Shown here: piece after piece, positions 46,826-54,651 of the stretch | Position numbering within the stretch: the first letter of the stretch is position 1 | How the letters are laid out: each line of letters starts with the position of its first letter | Origin: Curtobacterium poinsettiae | GTDB taxonomy: Bacteria > Actinomycetota > Actinomycetes > Actinomycetales > Microbacteriaceae | Direction of reading: 5' to 3' | NCBI RefSeq assembly: GCF_025677645.1 | Contig: NZ_CP106879.1 | Coordinates: 2,418,001 to 2,482,000 of the forward strand | Length of the DNA: 64,000 bases | Position numbers and translations under genes: made by a program | Notes under the pieces: generated by a model | Told to the model about the DNA's origin: nothing | The model's input: only the letters and a program-made list of their open reading frames with translations | Database searches by the model: none

Positions 46826-46872
46826 GGTCGCGAACTGTCGGCTGCGGACCGCCTCGGCGACAGTTTCCGACC
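46826..46872. repeat. 47-bp dispersed palindrome, copy 5
   Basis: GGTCGCGAACTGTCGG and CGACAGTTTCCGACC form the outer arms. Flanks resemble copies 1 and 2 in reverse orientation (CACGACACGCCGCTCACG on the left). It lies in 46784–46920, downstream of the convergent mshC gene; no gene is seen in that gap. Confidence 0.7.
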
Positions 46873-46920
46873 CCTCGGCGGCACGCACGCGACGTGTCGC
46901 GACCACACGGCGGGCGGGGA

Positions 46921-48165
46921 TCAGGCCAGCCGGATGCCCAGCAGCGCGTCGATCAGGTCGAGGAGCTCCGGCGTGCACGCCGTGCCGCCGGCGATCGCCG
47001 TGTCGACCGCGGCGACGGCACCGGGGGTGTCGAGGTCGTCCGACACCCGCGCGCGGATGCGTGCCGCGACGTCCGCAGCGTCGTCGGCGTGCCCGGCGGA
47101 GGCTCCGGAAGCCCAGGCGTCCCAGCCGGCGAGCCGCGTCTGGGCGCTCGTCAGCTCGGTGTCGAACCACTCCCAGTCGTCGGAGTACTTGTGCGACAGC
47201 AGCGCGAGCCGGATGGCACGGGGGTCGGCGCCGTCGTCGAGCAGCCCGCGCACGGTGACGAGGTTGCCGAGCGACTTCGAGATCTTCGTGCCCTGGTAGG
47301 CGATCATCCCGGTGTGCACGAACGCGTTCGCGAGGGGCTGGTGTGCGAGGGCCGCAGCGTGCCCGGCGCTCATCTCGTGGTGCGGGAAGACGAGGTCGCT
47401 CCCGCCGCCCTGCACGCTGATCGGCAGCCCGAGGCGGTCACCGGCGATGACGCTGCACTCGATGTGCCAGCCGGGGCGACCGGCGCCGATCTCGGTGTCC
47501 CAGGCCGGCTCGCCGTCACGCGCGGCGCGCCACAGCAGCGGGTCGAGCGGATCACGCTTGCCCGGACGATCCGGGTCGCCGCCGCGTTCGGCTGCGAGGG
47601 CGAGCATGGTCTCGCGGTCCAGACCGCTCTCGTCGCCGAGCGTCCACGCGTCGGCGGGGCGGTTCACGTCGAAGTACAGGTCGTCACCCTCGGCGCCGTC
47701 GGTCGGGACCTCGTACGCGTAGCCGGACTCCTGCAGGAACGAGACCGCCTCGGCGACGCGCTCGACCTCGTCCGTGACGGCCACGAAGTCGTCCGGCGGC
47801 AGGATCCGCAGCGACTCCATGTCGCGGCGGAACAGGTCCACCTGCTCAGCCGCCAGGGCACGCCAGTCGACGCCGTCGCGTGCGGCACGCTCGAGCAGCG
47901 GGTCGTCCACGTCCGTGACGTTCTGCGCGTACTCGACGTCGAGCCCCGCGTCACGCCAGGCACGGCCGAGCGTGTCGAACGCCAGGTAGGTCGCCGCGTG
48001 GCCGAGGTGCGTGGCGTCGTACGGCGTGATGCCGCACACGTACAGCGCGGCGCGGTCCTCGTCGCGGGCGGGGTCCACCGGCTTGCCCGTCGCCGTGTCG
48101 TGGACGACCGGTCGGGGCGCGGCGCCGGGGACGTCGGGGACGGATGGGGCCTGCCAGGCCCTCAC
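46921..48165 (-). CDS. mshC: Mycothiol ligase (L-cysteine:GlcN-Ins ligase)
   Basis: A 414-residue MshC, which joins cysteine to glucosaminyl-inositol in mycothiol synthesis. It descends from cysteinyl-tRNA synthetase: the HIGH-like motif is YDATHLGHAATY, zinc ligands are in VCGITPYD and WHIECSV with HHE, and KISKSLGN is the KMSKS-like loop. The inserted tRNA-binding domain of CysRS is missing, as expected for MshC. The start is GTG and overlaps uppP by 4 bases (GTGA), so the two genes are coupled. Confidence 0.96.
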   Translation of the reverse strand: MRAWQAPSVPDVPGAAPRPVVHDTATGKPVDPARDEDRAALYVCGITPYDATHLGHAATYLAFDTLGRAWRDAGLDVEYAQNVTDVDDPLLERAARDGVDWRALAAEQVDLFRRDMESLRILPPDDFVAVTDEVERVAEAVSFLQESGYAYEVPTDGAEGDDLYFDVNRPADAWTLGDESGLDRETMLALAAERGGDPDRPGKRDPLDPLLWRAARDGEPAWDTEIGAGRPGWHIECSVIAGDRLGLPISVQGGGSDLVFPHHEMSAGHAAALAHQPLANAFVHTGMIAYQGTKISKSLGNLVTVRGLLDDGADPRAIRLALLSHKYSDDWEWFDTELTSAQTRLAGWDAWASGASAGHADDAADVAARIRARVSDDLDTPGAVAAVDTAIAGGTACTPELLDLIDALLGIRLA

Positions 48166-48992
48166 GGCTGGATCACTCCGAGCGACAACAACACGATGAG
48201 CACGATACCGAGTGCGATCCGGTAGACGACGAAGGGCATGAAGCTGCGCTTGCTGATGTAGTTCATGAACGCCGCGATCACGACGAACCCGACCACGAAC
48301 GCGACGACGGTGGCGATGAGCGTGTCGGCGAGTCCGAACGGCGAGCCGTGGTCGCCGAGGCTCGTCGCGGCCTCGTAGAACCCGGACAGGAACACCGCCG
48401 GGATCGCCAGCAGGAACGCGAAGCGCGCGGCCGCGGGACGGGTGTACCCGAGGGCGAGACCCATCGACACGGTCGCGCCGGAACGGGAGACGCCGGGCAC
48501 CAGGGCGAGCATCTGCGCCAGGCCGATGAGCAGGCCACCGCGGAAGGTCATCTGCTCGATGCGCCGCTCCTTGCGACCGACCCGGTCGAGCACCCCGAGC
48601 ACGACGCCGAACACGACGAGGACGATCGCGACGATCCAGAGCGACCGGAACGTGGTCTCGATCGAGTCCTTGAGCAGGAGCCCGGCGACCCCGATCGGGA
48701 TCGTGCCGAGGATCACCAGCCAGCCGAGACGGACGTCGGGGTCGCCCTTCGGCACGTCACGCTTGACCACCGAGCGGAACCACCGCCCGATGATCCGGGT
48801 GATGTCCTTCCAGAAGTAGATGAGCACCGCGGTCTCGGTGCCGAGCTGCGTCACGGCGGTGAAGGCCGCACCGGGATCCTTCGCGTCGGGCAGGAAGAGC
48901 CCCACGATGCGCAGGTGCGCGCTGGAGGACACCGGCAGGAACTCGGTGAGCCCCTGGATGAAGCCGAGGAAGATCGCCTCGAGGATGTGCAT
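48162..48992 (-). CDS. uppP: Undecaprenyl-diphosphatase (bacitracin resistance)
   Basis: A 276-residue UppP/BacA. It removes a phosphate from undecaprenyl pyrophosphate to recycle the cell-wall lipid carrier. The signature sequences are IQGLTEFLPVSSSAHL and ALVPGVSRSGATVSMGL (the latter holds the catalytic region). About eight hydrophobic segments are present. The ATG has GAAAGG about 9 nt upstream. It precedes mshC in the same mRNA. Confidence 0.96.
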   Translation of the reverse strand: MHILEAIFLGFIQGLTEFLPVSSSAHLRIVGLFLPDAKDPGAAFTAVTQLGTETAVLIYFWKDITRIIGRWFRSVVKRDVPKGDPDVRLGWLVILGTIPIGVAGLLLKDSIETTFRSLWIVAIVLVVFGVVLGVLDRVGRKERRIEQMTFRGGLLIGLAQMLALVPGVSRSGATVSMGLALGYTRPAAARFAFLLAIPAVFLSGFYEAATSLGDHGSPFGLADTLIATVVAFVVGFVVIAAFMNYISKRSFMPFVVYRIALGIVLIVLLSLGVIQP

Positions 48993-49055
48993 CGCACGGG
49001 CCTTTCAGAGGTGAGGTCGGTCAGGGCACCGCCACGACGGCGACCATGAACAATA

Positions 49056-50384
49056 TCAGTACGTGGCGAGCAGGTCGGCCAGCACCCGCCGACCGAACGC
49101 CAGCGAGTCGAGCGGCACCCGCTCGTCCACGCCGTGGAACATCGCGGGGAAGTCGACACCGGCTGGCAGCTGCAGCGGCACGAACCCGTACCCCGCGATG
49201 CCGAGCGTCGAGAGCGCCTTGTTGTCGGTACCGCCGGACAGCAGGTACGGCAGGACCGGTGCGCCCGGGTCGTGCCGGCCGAGGACGTCGCGGACGGCGT
49301 CGACCAGCGGGCCGCCGAAGTCCTGCTCGAGGCCGATGTCGCGGAACGACATGACCACCTCGACCTCGGGGCCGGCGAGCTCCCGCACCCGTTCGAGCAC
49401 GGACTCCTCGTCGCCGGGCAGGCAGCGGATGTCGACCAGCGCCTCGGCGGCGTCGGGGATGACGTTGTGCTTGTAGCCGGCGGTCAGCACCGTCGGGTTC
49501 GACGTGGTGTGCAGCGCGGCGTGGATGAACCGCGACGCCGACCCGGTGGCCAGCGCGACCTCGTCCGGGCCGGTGACGGTCGGGTCGACCCCGAGGAACC
49601 GCGCCACCTCGGCCACCATCGCGTCCGTCGTGCCCGAGAGCCGGACGGGCCACTCCTCGCTGCCGATCCGGGCGACCGCCGCAGCGAGCTTCGTGACGGC
49701 GTTGTCGCGGATCACGTGCGAGCCGTGGGCGGCGGTGCCGCGCGCGATCAGCTTCACCCACATGAGCGCCTTCTCGCCGGTCTGCAGCAGGTAGGCGCGA
49801 CGGTCACCGAGCGTGATCGAGTACCCGCCGACCTCGCTGATCGCCGCCGACGCCCCCGCGAAGACCTCGGGGTGCTGGTCGACCACGTGGTGGGACCCCA
49901 GGACTCCCCCGGCCTCTTCGTCGGCGAAGTACGCGATCACCAGGTCACGCTCCGGCGCCCCGTGCTGCTCGACGACGTCGGCCAGCGACGTGAGCATCAT
50001 CGCGTCCATGTTCTTCATGTCGACGGCGCCCCGACCCCACAGCGATCCGTCCTTGACCACACCACCGAACGGGTCGACCGACCAGTTCGCGGGGTCGGCC
50101 GGCACGACGTCGAGGTGTCCGTGCACCACGAGCGCCGGCTTGTCACGGTTCCGACCGGGCACCCGCGCCACGACGCTCACGCGGTCCGGCTCGGACTCGA
50201 ACAACTGCGGCTCGAGACCCAACGCGCGGAGCTTGTCCTCGACGTAGTGGGCCGCCTCGGTCTCCCCACGGGACTTCCCCTCGCCCCAGTTCGTGGTGTC
50301 GATGCGGATGAGGTCGCGGGCGATCGCCGCGGTGGCCTCGAGCTCGGGCACGGACTGCGGCTCGGAGGGCCCGGGGTTCGTCAT
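49056..50384 (-). CDS. M20-family metallopeptidase
   Basis: A 442-residue M20 peptidase or deacylase. The metal ligands are in VVHGHLDVVP (His, Asp), RGAVDMKNMDAMML (Asp), FADEEAGGV (Glu pair) and AMFHGVDERV (final His). Relatives remove acyl groups or N-terminal residues from small substrates; the M. tuberculosis counterpart is Rv2141c. The ATG is preceded by TACCGT with a 6-nt spacer, so it appears leaderless. It lies upstream of uppP-mshC in the same direction. Confidence 0.92.
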   Translation of the reverse strand: MTNPGPSEPQSVPELEATAAIARDLIRIDTTNWGEGKSRGETEAAHYVEDKLRALGLEPQLFESEPDRVSVVARVPGRNRDKPALVVHGHLDVVPADPANWSVDPFGGVVKDGSLWGRGAVDMKNMDAMMLTSLADVVEQHGAPERDLVIAYFADEEAGGVLGSHHVVDQHPEVFAGASAAISEVGGYSITLGDRRAYLLQTGEKALMWVKLIARGTAAHGSHVIRDNAVTKLAAAVARIGSEEWPVRLSGTTDAMVAEVARFLGVDPTVTGPDEVALATGSASRFIHAALHTTSNPTVLTAGYKHNVIPDAAEALVDIRCLPGDEESVLERVRELAGPEVEVVMSFRDIGLEQDFGGPLVDAVRDVLGRHDPGAPVLPYLLSGGTDNKALSTLGIAGYGFVPLQLPAGVDFPAMFHGVDERVPLDSLAFGRRVLADLLATY

Positions 50385-50461
50385 GGCTCCACGGTATCGG
50401 TCGGCACCGACCCCGTCGCCGAGGCCGGGAACGCAGGACTCGCCCGGGATGCGCGACCGTG

Positions 50462-50491
50462 TTCATCGCGCGTTCAGACCCGTGCTAGTGT
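50462..50491 (+). promoter_or_regulatory. Promoter of the tRNA-Leu gene
   Basis: TTCATC (50462–50467) as -35 and TAGTGT (50486–50491) as -10, separated by 18 bp and placed about 55 bp before the mature tRNA. The -35 matches the consensus only partly. Confidence 0.45.
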
Positions 50492-50545
50492 CTTCTCTCG
50501 GCAGGAACGCCGGGTTCAACCCGGGAAACAGACACCAGACACCCT

Positions 50546-50631
50546 GTCCGGGTGGCGGAATTGGTAGACGCGCTAGCTTGAGGTGCTAGTGCCCGTATTA
50601 GGGCGTGGGGGTTCAAGTCCCCCCTCGGACA
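50546..50631 (+). tRNA. tRNA-Leu, anticodon GAG
   Basis: An 86-nt class II tRNA. The acceptor stem GTCCGGG pairs with CTCGGAC (one G-T wobble). The anticodon stem CTAGC/GCTAG encloses the loop TTGAGGT, giving anticodon GAG (reads CUC and CUU). A long variable arm (TGCCCGTATTAGGGCG) and the T arm GGGGGTTCAAGTCCCCC follow. No CCA is encoded, so a CCA-adding enzyme is required. Confidence 0.97.
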
Positions 50632-50642
50632 CAGGAAATGCG

Positions 50643-50676
50643 TGCCCCCTGACCTTTCGGTCGGGGGGCATTTTCT
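50643..50676 (+). terminator. Intrinsic terminator of the tRNA-Leu gene
   Basis: TGCCCCCTGACC pairs with GGTCGGGGGGCA (one mismatch) around TTTC and is followed by TTTTCTGTT. This is the most classical terminator in the window because it has a U-tract. Confidence 0.85.
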
Positions 50677-50696
50677 GTTGTGTCTTCCCGGCGAGT

Positions 50697-50820
50697 GCCG
50701 CCATCGCTGCGCTCAGGGCGTCACCGCCTCTGGGGCGCCACTTCGCTTCGCTCAGGTCGACCACGTGCCACTTCGCTTCGCTCAGGGCATTGACGCCGCC
50801 GCCTTGCTGCGCTCGGGGCG
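50697..50820. repeat. Degenerate GCTTCGCTCAGG repeats
   Basis: GCCACTTCGCTTCGCTCAGG occurs exactly at 50737–50756 and 50767–50786, with weaker copies near 50700 (ATCGCTGCGCTCAGGG) and 50803 (TTGCTGCGCTCGGGG). They lie in the gene-free 50677–51013 interval. Similar GCTTCGCTCA motifs recur in many genomes. Confidence 0.6.
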
Positions 50821-50862
50821 GTCGGGGTACGGCAGAGGGCGGGCGGTGGACGCGGGACGTGC

Positions 50863-50904
50863 GGCCTGGAGGCGCGGGGCGGGGCCGCAGCGCGCCTCCA
50901 GGCC
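50863..50904. terminator. GGAGGCGCG-family hairpin after the 194-residue gene
   Basis: GGCCTGGAGGCGCG and CGCGCCTCCAGGCC form a perfect 14-bp stem around a 14-nt loop, 110 bp beyond the stop of the minus-strand gene at 51014. The stem and location suggest a terminator or a repeat copy. Confidence 0.55.
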
Positions 50905-51013
50905 GGAACGTGCGCACGTCACGGGCCGGTGCGACGTTGCGGACTCCGTGTGACGGAACAAGGTCGCACCGAGTGGGCAACGCCGCACCGTGCTGCGAGA
51001 CCCGCGCGCGCGG

Positions 51014-51598
51014 TCAGCGCGAGCGGCGCACCCGCCGCACCACCAGCACGACGGCGCCGAGCGCCGCCAGCCAGCCCCAGTTCGCGACCACCGGGTCGAG
51101 CACCTGGTGCCGCCAGTCCGACCGACTCGACCCCAGGCGCGACGCAACGGGGTGGTTCCCACGCTCCGCCGCGACACCGGTCTCGCTGATCACCCGGTCC
51201 GGCCGACCCCGGAGCGCATCGGTCACCCGGTGCGTCGCGACGTCCACGCGGTCCCCGACGACGAGCAGCATCCAGTGCGCCAGGCGGCCCTCGCTGAACC
51301 GCCGGTAGGCGTACCGCCGGACGATCCCGGCGACGCCGCTCAGGGGCTGCGCGGTGCCGAACACCGGCGTCACGTGGGCGTGCTCGATCGAGCGCTCCCG
51401 GCCGTGCGCACCGTCCTGCTGCGGCGGGCGGTCCCAGTGGGCTCCGGTGGCCGAACCGGCCTCGCGCGAGAGCTTCGGAACGGACGGCCGGTCCGCCGGG
51501 TCGAGGTCGCTCCCCCACCCCGGGATGCGGGCACGGAGTTCCTCGGCCGACGGCACCCGACGGGGTGGATCGGCGATGTACGGGGTGTGGTCGGACAT
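51014..51598 (-). CDS. Conserved hypothetical protein with C-terminal membrane helix
   Basis: A 194-residue protein. The N-terminal half is polar (MSDHTPYIADPPRRVPSAEE..., HAHVTPVFG). The middle has GIVRRYAYRRFSEGRLAHWM and DRVDVATHRVTDALRGRPDRV, and the C-terminus has one transmembrane segment (about 168–186, WGWLAALGAVVLVVRRVRR). I do not recognise the family. ATG at 51598 has GAGGAGG 6–7 nt upstream. It follows the zinc dehydrogenase by 11 bp in the same direction, so the two are probably co-transcribed. Confidence 0.7.
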   Translation of the reverse strand: MSDHTPYIADPPRRVPSAEELRARIPGWGSDLDPADRPSVPKLSREAGSATGAHWDRPPQQDGAHGRERSIEHAHVTPVFGTAQPLSGVAGIVRRYAYRRFSEGRLAHWMLLVVGDRVDVATHRVTDALRGRPDRVISETGVAAERGNHPVASRLGSSRSDWRHQVLDPVVANWGWLAALGAVVLVVRRVRRSR

Positions 51599-51609
51599 GT
51601 CGGGCCTCC

Positions 51610-52749
51610 TCACGGCACGACGACGGTCTTGATGCAACCGTCGAGCTTGGACGAGAACAGGTGGTACCCCTCGGCGATGTGCTCGAGGGGGATGCGGTGC
51701 GTGATGATGTCGCTCGGCTTGAAGTGCCCGGCCTGGATGTGCTCGAGCAACCGCGGCCACTGGCGCTTCACGTGCGCCTGGTTCGCGTGGATCGTGACGC
51801 CCTTGTTCATCGCGTCACCGAACTTCACCGCGCTCGGGATCGGCCCGTACGCGCCGATCGCCGAGACCGTGCCGCCCTTGCGGACGCCGTCGATCGCCCA
51901 GTTGAGCGCCGTCGGGGAACCGCCCTGCAGCTTGAGCTTCGAGGCGGTGACCTGCTGGGTGAAGTTGCCGTCCGCCTCGGCTCCGACGGCGTCGATCACG
52001 CTGTCCGCACCGAGGAAGTCGGTCTGCTTCTTCATCTCGAGCACGACGTCGTCGACCTCGGCGAAGTTGATCGTCTCGGCGTGCGCGAAGCTCCGGGCCT
52101 TCTCGAGCCGGTACTCGAGCTGGTCGACGACGATCACCCGGCCGGCTCCCATGAACCACGCTGACGCCGCGGAGAACAGCCCGACCGGCCCGGCACCGAG
52201 CACGACGACGGTGTCGCCCTCGCGGATCGACGCCAACTGCGCCCCGAAGTACCCGGTGCTCAGTGCGTCCGTCATGAGGAGGGCGTCGTCGTCGTCGAGC
52301 CAGTCCGGGATCACCTGCGGTCCGACGTCGGCGAACGGCACCCGCACGCGCTCCGCCTGCCCACCGTCGTACCCGCCGGTGGTGTGCGAGTACCCGTAGA
52401 TCCCGCCGACCGCGGTCGCGTTCGGGTTCACGTTGTGGCAGTTCGCGAAGAGTCCGCGGGCGCAGAACCAGCACGTGCCGCAGAAGATGTTGAACGGGAC
52501 CATCACGCGGTCGCCGACCGACAGGGTCTCGACGGACGAGCCGATCTGCTCGACCACCCCGATGAACTCGTGGCCGAAGGTGTGACCGACGCGGGTGTCG
52601 GGCATCATGCCGTGGTACAGGTGCAGGTCCGAGCCGCAGATCGCGGCCCGTTCCACCCGGACGATCGCGTCGTTCGGGTGCTCGATCCGGGGATCCGGCT
52701 TCTCCTCGACGCGGACCCGGTACGGGCCGCGGTAGGTCATGGCGCGCAT
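51610..52749 (-). CDS. Zinc-dependent dehydrogenase of the formaldehyde/alcohol dehydrogenase type
   Basis: A 379-residue MDR enzyme of the glutathione-independent formaldehyde dehydrogenase-like group. Catalytic zinc ligands are in AAICGSDLHLYHG and GHEFIGVVE, and the structural zinc loop is FCGTCWFCARGLFANC. The NAD-binding site is VVVLGAGPVGLFSA. The substrate is not certain. ATG at 52749 has GAGAGGAG 5–8 nt upstream; ATG at 52740 is an alternative. It is the upstream partner of the 194-residue gene. Confidence 0.9.
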   Translation of the reverse strand: MRAMTYRGPYRVRVEEKPDPRIEHPNDAIVRVERAAICGSDLHLYHGMMPDTRVGHTFGHEFIGVVEQIGSSVETLSVGDRVMVPFNIFCGTCWFCARGLFANCHNVNPNATAVGGIYGYSHTTGGYDGGQAERVRVPFADVGPQVIPDWLDDDDALLMTDALSTGYFGAQLASIREGDTVVVLGAGPVGLFSAASAWFMGAGRVIVVDQLEYRLEKARSFAHAETINFAEVDDVVLEMKKQTDFLGADSVIDAVGAEADGNFTQQVTASKLKLQGGSPTALNWAIDGVRKGGTVSAIGAYGPIPSAVKFGDAMNKGVTIHANQAHVKRQWPRLLEHIQAGHFKPSDIITHRIPLEHIAEGYHLFSSKLDGCIKTVVVP

Positions 52750-52844
52750 GGACGCTCCTCTCGCTCGTCCGTCCACGCTGACGCGCGCCACGTTGGAGCG
52801 GACACAGGACCGCAGATCGCGGACAGGCGGTGGACGTCCGCACA

Positions 52845-52892
52845 GACGGACGGGAGGCGCGGTGCCAGCTGGCACCGCGCCTCCCGTCCATC
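52845..52892. terminator. 48-bp palindrome copy with core GGGAGGCGCGGTGCC, at the nucleotidyltransferase stop
   Basis: The same sequence as at 46736 with one mismatch. It overlaps the TGA of the minus-strand nucleotidyltransferase by 2 bp, so the hairpin forms directly at the 3' end of that gene. Confidence 0.75.
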
Positions 52893-54372
52893 ACCGGCGT
52901 GCGTCGACCGCTCGGCGCAGCCAAGCGCGGGCTCCGGCGACGTCATCGAAGACGCCGTCGTCCTGCGCCGCCGCGGACGCCACGAGGAGTTCGCGGAACA
53001 CCGGCCCCGGGGTGAGTCCCGCGTCGACGAGGTCGCGGCCGGACAGCAGCCGCACGGGTCGACGCGCGACCTGGTCCCGGAGCGCGACGTCGAACCACGA
53101 CCACGCCGAGGACCGGCTCGCCCCCGGACCACGCCCCTGCGAGTCGGCTTCGCACACCCGGGCCCACGACTCCATCGCGGGCAGGGAGGATCCGAGCCGT
53201 CGGAACAGCCGCCGAGCAGCGGGAACGGACGGTGGCGCGCCGTTGGACGAGTGCGGGACCATGTGCTCGCGAACGAGCGGGACGACCCGCTCGACGATGT
53301 GGCGTGGCGCGCCGAGGCGACCGAGCAGCACTGCTGCTGCCGCAGCGCCGGACACCTCGTGGCCTAGGCTGCGGATGCGGACCGCACCTGCGTCGTCGGC
53401 GAGGACCTGCGTGCCGGAGCCGGCCTTCCCCAGGTCGTGCAGGACGGCGGCGAGCACGATGACGACCCGGTCGTCACCCCGGATCCCGTCCGCGGTGCAG
53501 GCGCGGGCGGCAGCGTCCCCCGCCGCTCCGAGGTGGACGTGCACGGGACCCTCCGGGTGCCACCGGGGGTCCTGCGGCACGTCTCGGACCGCGGCGAGCT
53601 CGGGCAGGTGTCGCTCCCAGCCGCTGTCGTGCAGCGTTCGGAGGGCAGCCGACACGTGGTCGCCGAGTGCCAGCTTGCGGATCTCGGGCCAGATCCGCCC
53701 GGTGGCGATCGACTCGAACCGTGCCGCGATCGACCGCGCCAGACTCAGCGTCGCGGGGTGCACGGCGAAGTCGAACCGGGCGACGAGCTGCACGGCACGC
53801 AAGACCCGGAGCGGGTCCTCACTGCAGCGTTCGGAAGCGTGCCGCAGCACGCCGATGACGGCATCGTCGATCCCACCGACCGCGTCGAGGAACACGTTCG
53901 TGCGGGGGTCCCAGGCGACGGCGTTCACCGTGAAGTCCCGACCGAGGGCGGACACCGTGACCGGATCGAGCGCACCGGACTCCGCCGTCACTGCGACGTC
54001 GACGCGGGATCCGTCGAGCACCACCTTGAGGACCGGGAACCCCGCACCGGCCTCGACGACGATCGCTCCGACCGCACGCAACGCTCCGACGACCACATCG
54101 GTCCTGGTGCCGTGCACCTCGACGTCGACGTCACCGGTGGTGGTCGGTCCGCGCCCGGCTTCCCGAAGCAGCGCGTCGCGGACTGCTCCGCCGACCAGGG
54201 AGGGCTGCCCGATCCCGCCCAGGACCTCGAGCACCGTTCGGGCTCCGGCGTCGAGGCCGAAGGCGCGGAGCGGGTCGGCCGGACCGGGGCACCGGTGGAC
54301 GGTGCTGTCGTGACGCTCGGCGCCGCATCGGAGGCACGATCGGACGGAGGAGGTGGTGGTGGTGGGGCGCAC
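52891..54372 (-). CDS. CCA-adding-type nucleotidyltransferase with HD domain
   Basis: A protein of about 493 residues of the poly(A) polymerase/CCA-adding enzyme family. The nucleotidyltransferase motif is SLVGGAVRDALLREA, with the metal-binding acidic pair in TGDVDVEVHG; LGRDFTVNAVAWDP is the next family motif. A C-terminal HD domain has LAAVLHDLGKAG and LGHEVSG. The N-terminus contains CLRCGAERHDSTVHRC, a possible zinc site. The start is uncertain (GTG 54372 or GTG 54456), with no convincing ribosome binding site. The tRNA in this window lacks CCA, but I cannot tell whether this gene is the main CCA-adding enzyme or a paralogue. Confidence 0.78.
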   Translation of the reverse strand: MRPTTTTSSVRSCLRCGAERHDSTVHRCPGPADPLRAFGLDAGARTVLEVLGGIGQPSLVGGAVRDALLREAGRGPTTTGDVDVEVHGTRTDVVVGALRAVGAIVVEAGAGFPVLKVVLDGSRVDVAVTAESGALDPVTVSALGRDFTVNAVAWDPRTNVFLDAVGGIDDAVIGVLRHASERCSEDPLRVLRAVQLVARFDFAVHPATLSLARSIAARFESIATGRIWPEIRKLALGDHVSAALRTLHDSGWERHLPELAAVRDVPQDPRWHPEGPVHVHLGAAGDAAARACTADGIRGDDRVVIVLAAVLHDLGKAGSGTQVLADDAGAVRIRSLGHEVSGAAAAAVLLGRLGAPRHIVERVVPLVREHMVPHSSNGAPPSVPAARRLFRRLGSSLPAMESWARVCEADSQGRGPGASRSSAWSWFDVALRDQVARRPVRLLSGRDLVDAGLTPGPVFRELLVASAAAQDDGVFDDVAGARAWLRRAVDARR

Positions 54373-54465
54373 GTGTCGGTCGACTTCCGGGACCTCGTCG
54401 CCGTGGGCGCCGAGGGAGTCAGTATGCCGGAGAGCGGCAGGTGGGTGCGAACGCACGTGACGGAC

Positions 54466-54507
54466 GGACGGGAGGCGCGGTGCCAGCTGGCACCGCGCCT
54501 CCCGTCC
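54466..54507. terminator. 42-bp palindrome copy with core GGGAGGCGCGGTGCC, after ndh
   Basis: A perfect 42-bp palindrome centred on AGCT, identical in its core to 46736 and 52845. It lies 16 bp beyond the last copy of the ndh tandem repeat, and would be the terminator of the minus-strand ndh gene. Confidence 0.75.
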
Positions 54508-54522
54508 GATCCGTGGGTGCGT

Positions 54523-54651
54523 CTAGCTCTTCGACGCCTCGACGAAATTGCGGCCTGATGCCGCGTTCCGCCTCCTAGCTCTTCGACGCCTCGACGAAAT
54601 TGCGGCCTGATGCCGCGTTCCGCCTCCTAGCTCTTCGACGCCTCGACGAAG
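54523..54651 (-). repeat. 52-bp tandem repeat at the ndh 3' end
   Basis: The sequence CTAGCTCTTCGACGCCTCGA occurs at 54523, 54575 and 54627, with period 52. The two downstream units are complete and identical; the third, at the true end of ndh, matches only in its first 26 bp or so. Each unit encodes FVEASKS and a TAG stop on the minus strand, followed by a GCGGC-ATCAG-GCCGC stem-loop in the first two. Confidence 0.9.

Noticed and set aside
50697-50820. A CRISPR-like array
   Set aside because: Only two exact copies, no regular spacer length, no cas genes, and the motif is a widespread GCTTCGCTCA-type repeat.
50573-50980. A minus-strand frame containing a repeated LSEAKW peptide
   Set aside because: The peptide repeat only reflects the GCTTCGCTCAGG DNA repeats, the frame runs into the tRNA gene, and there are no start signals.
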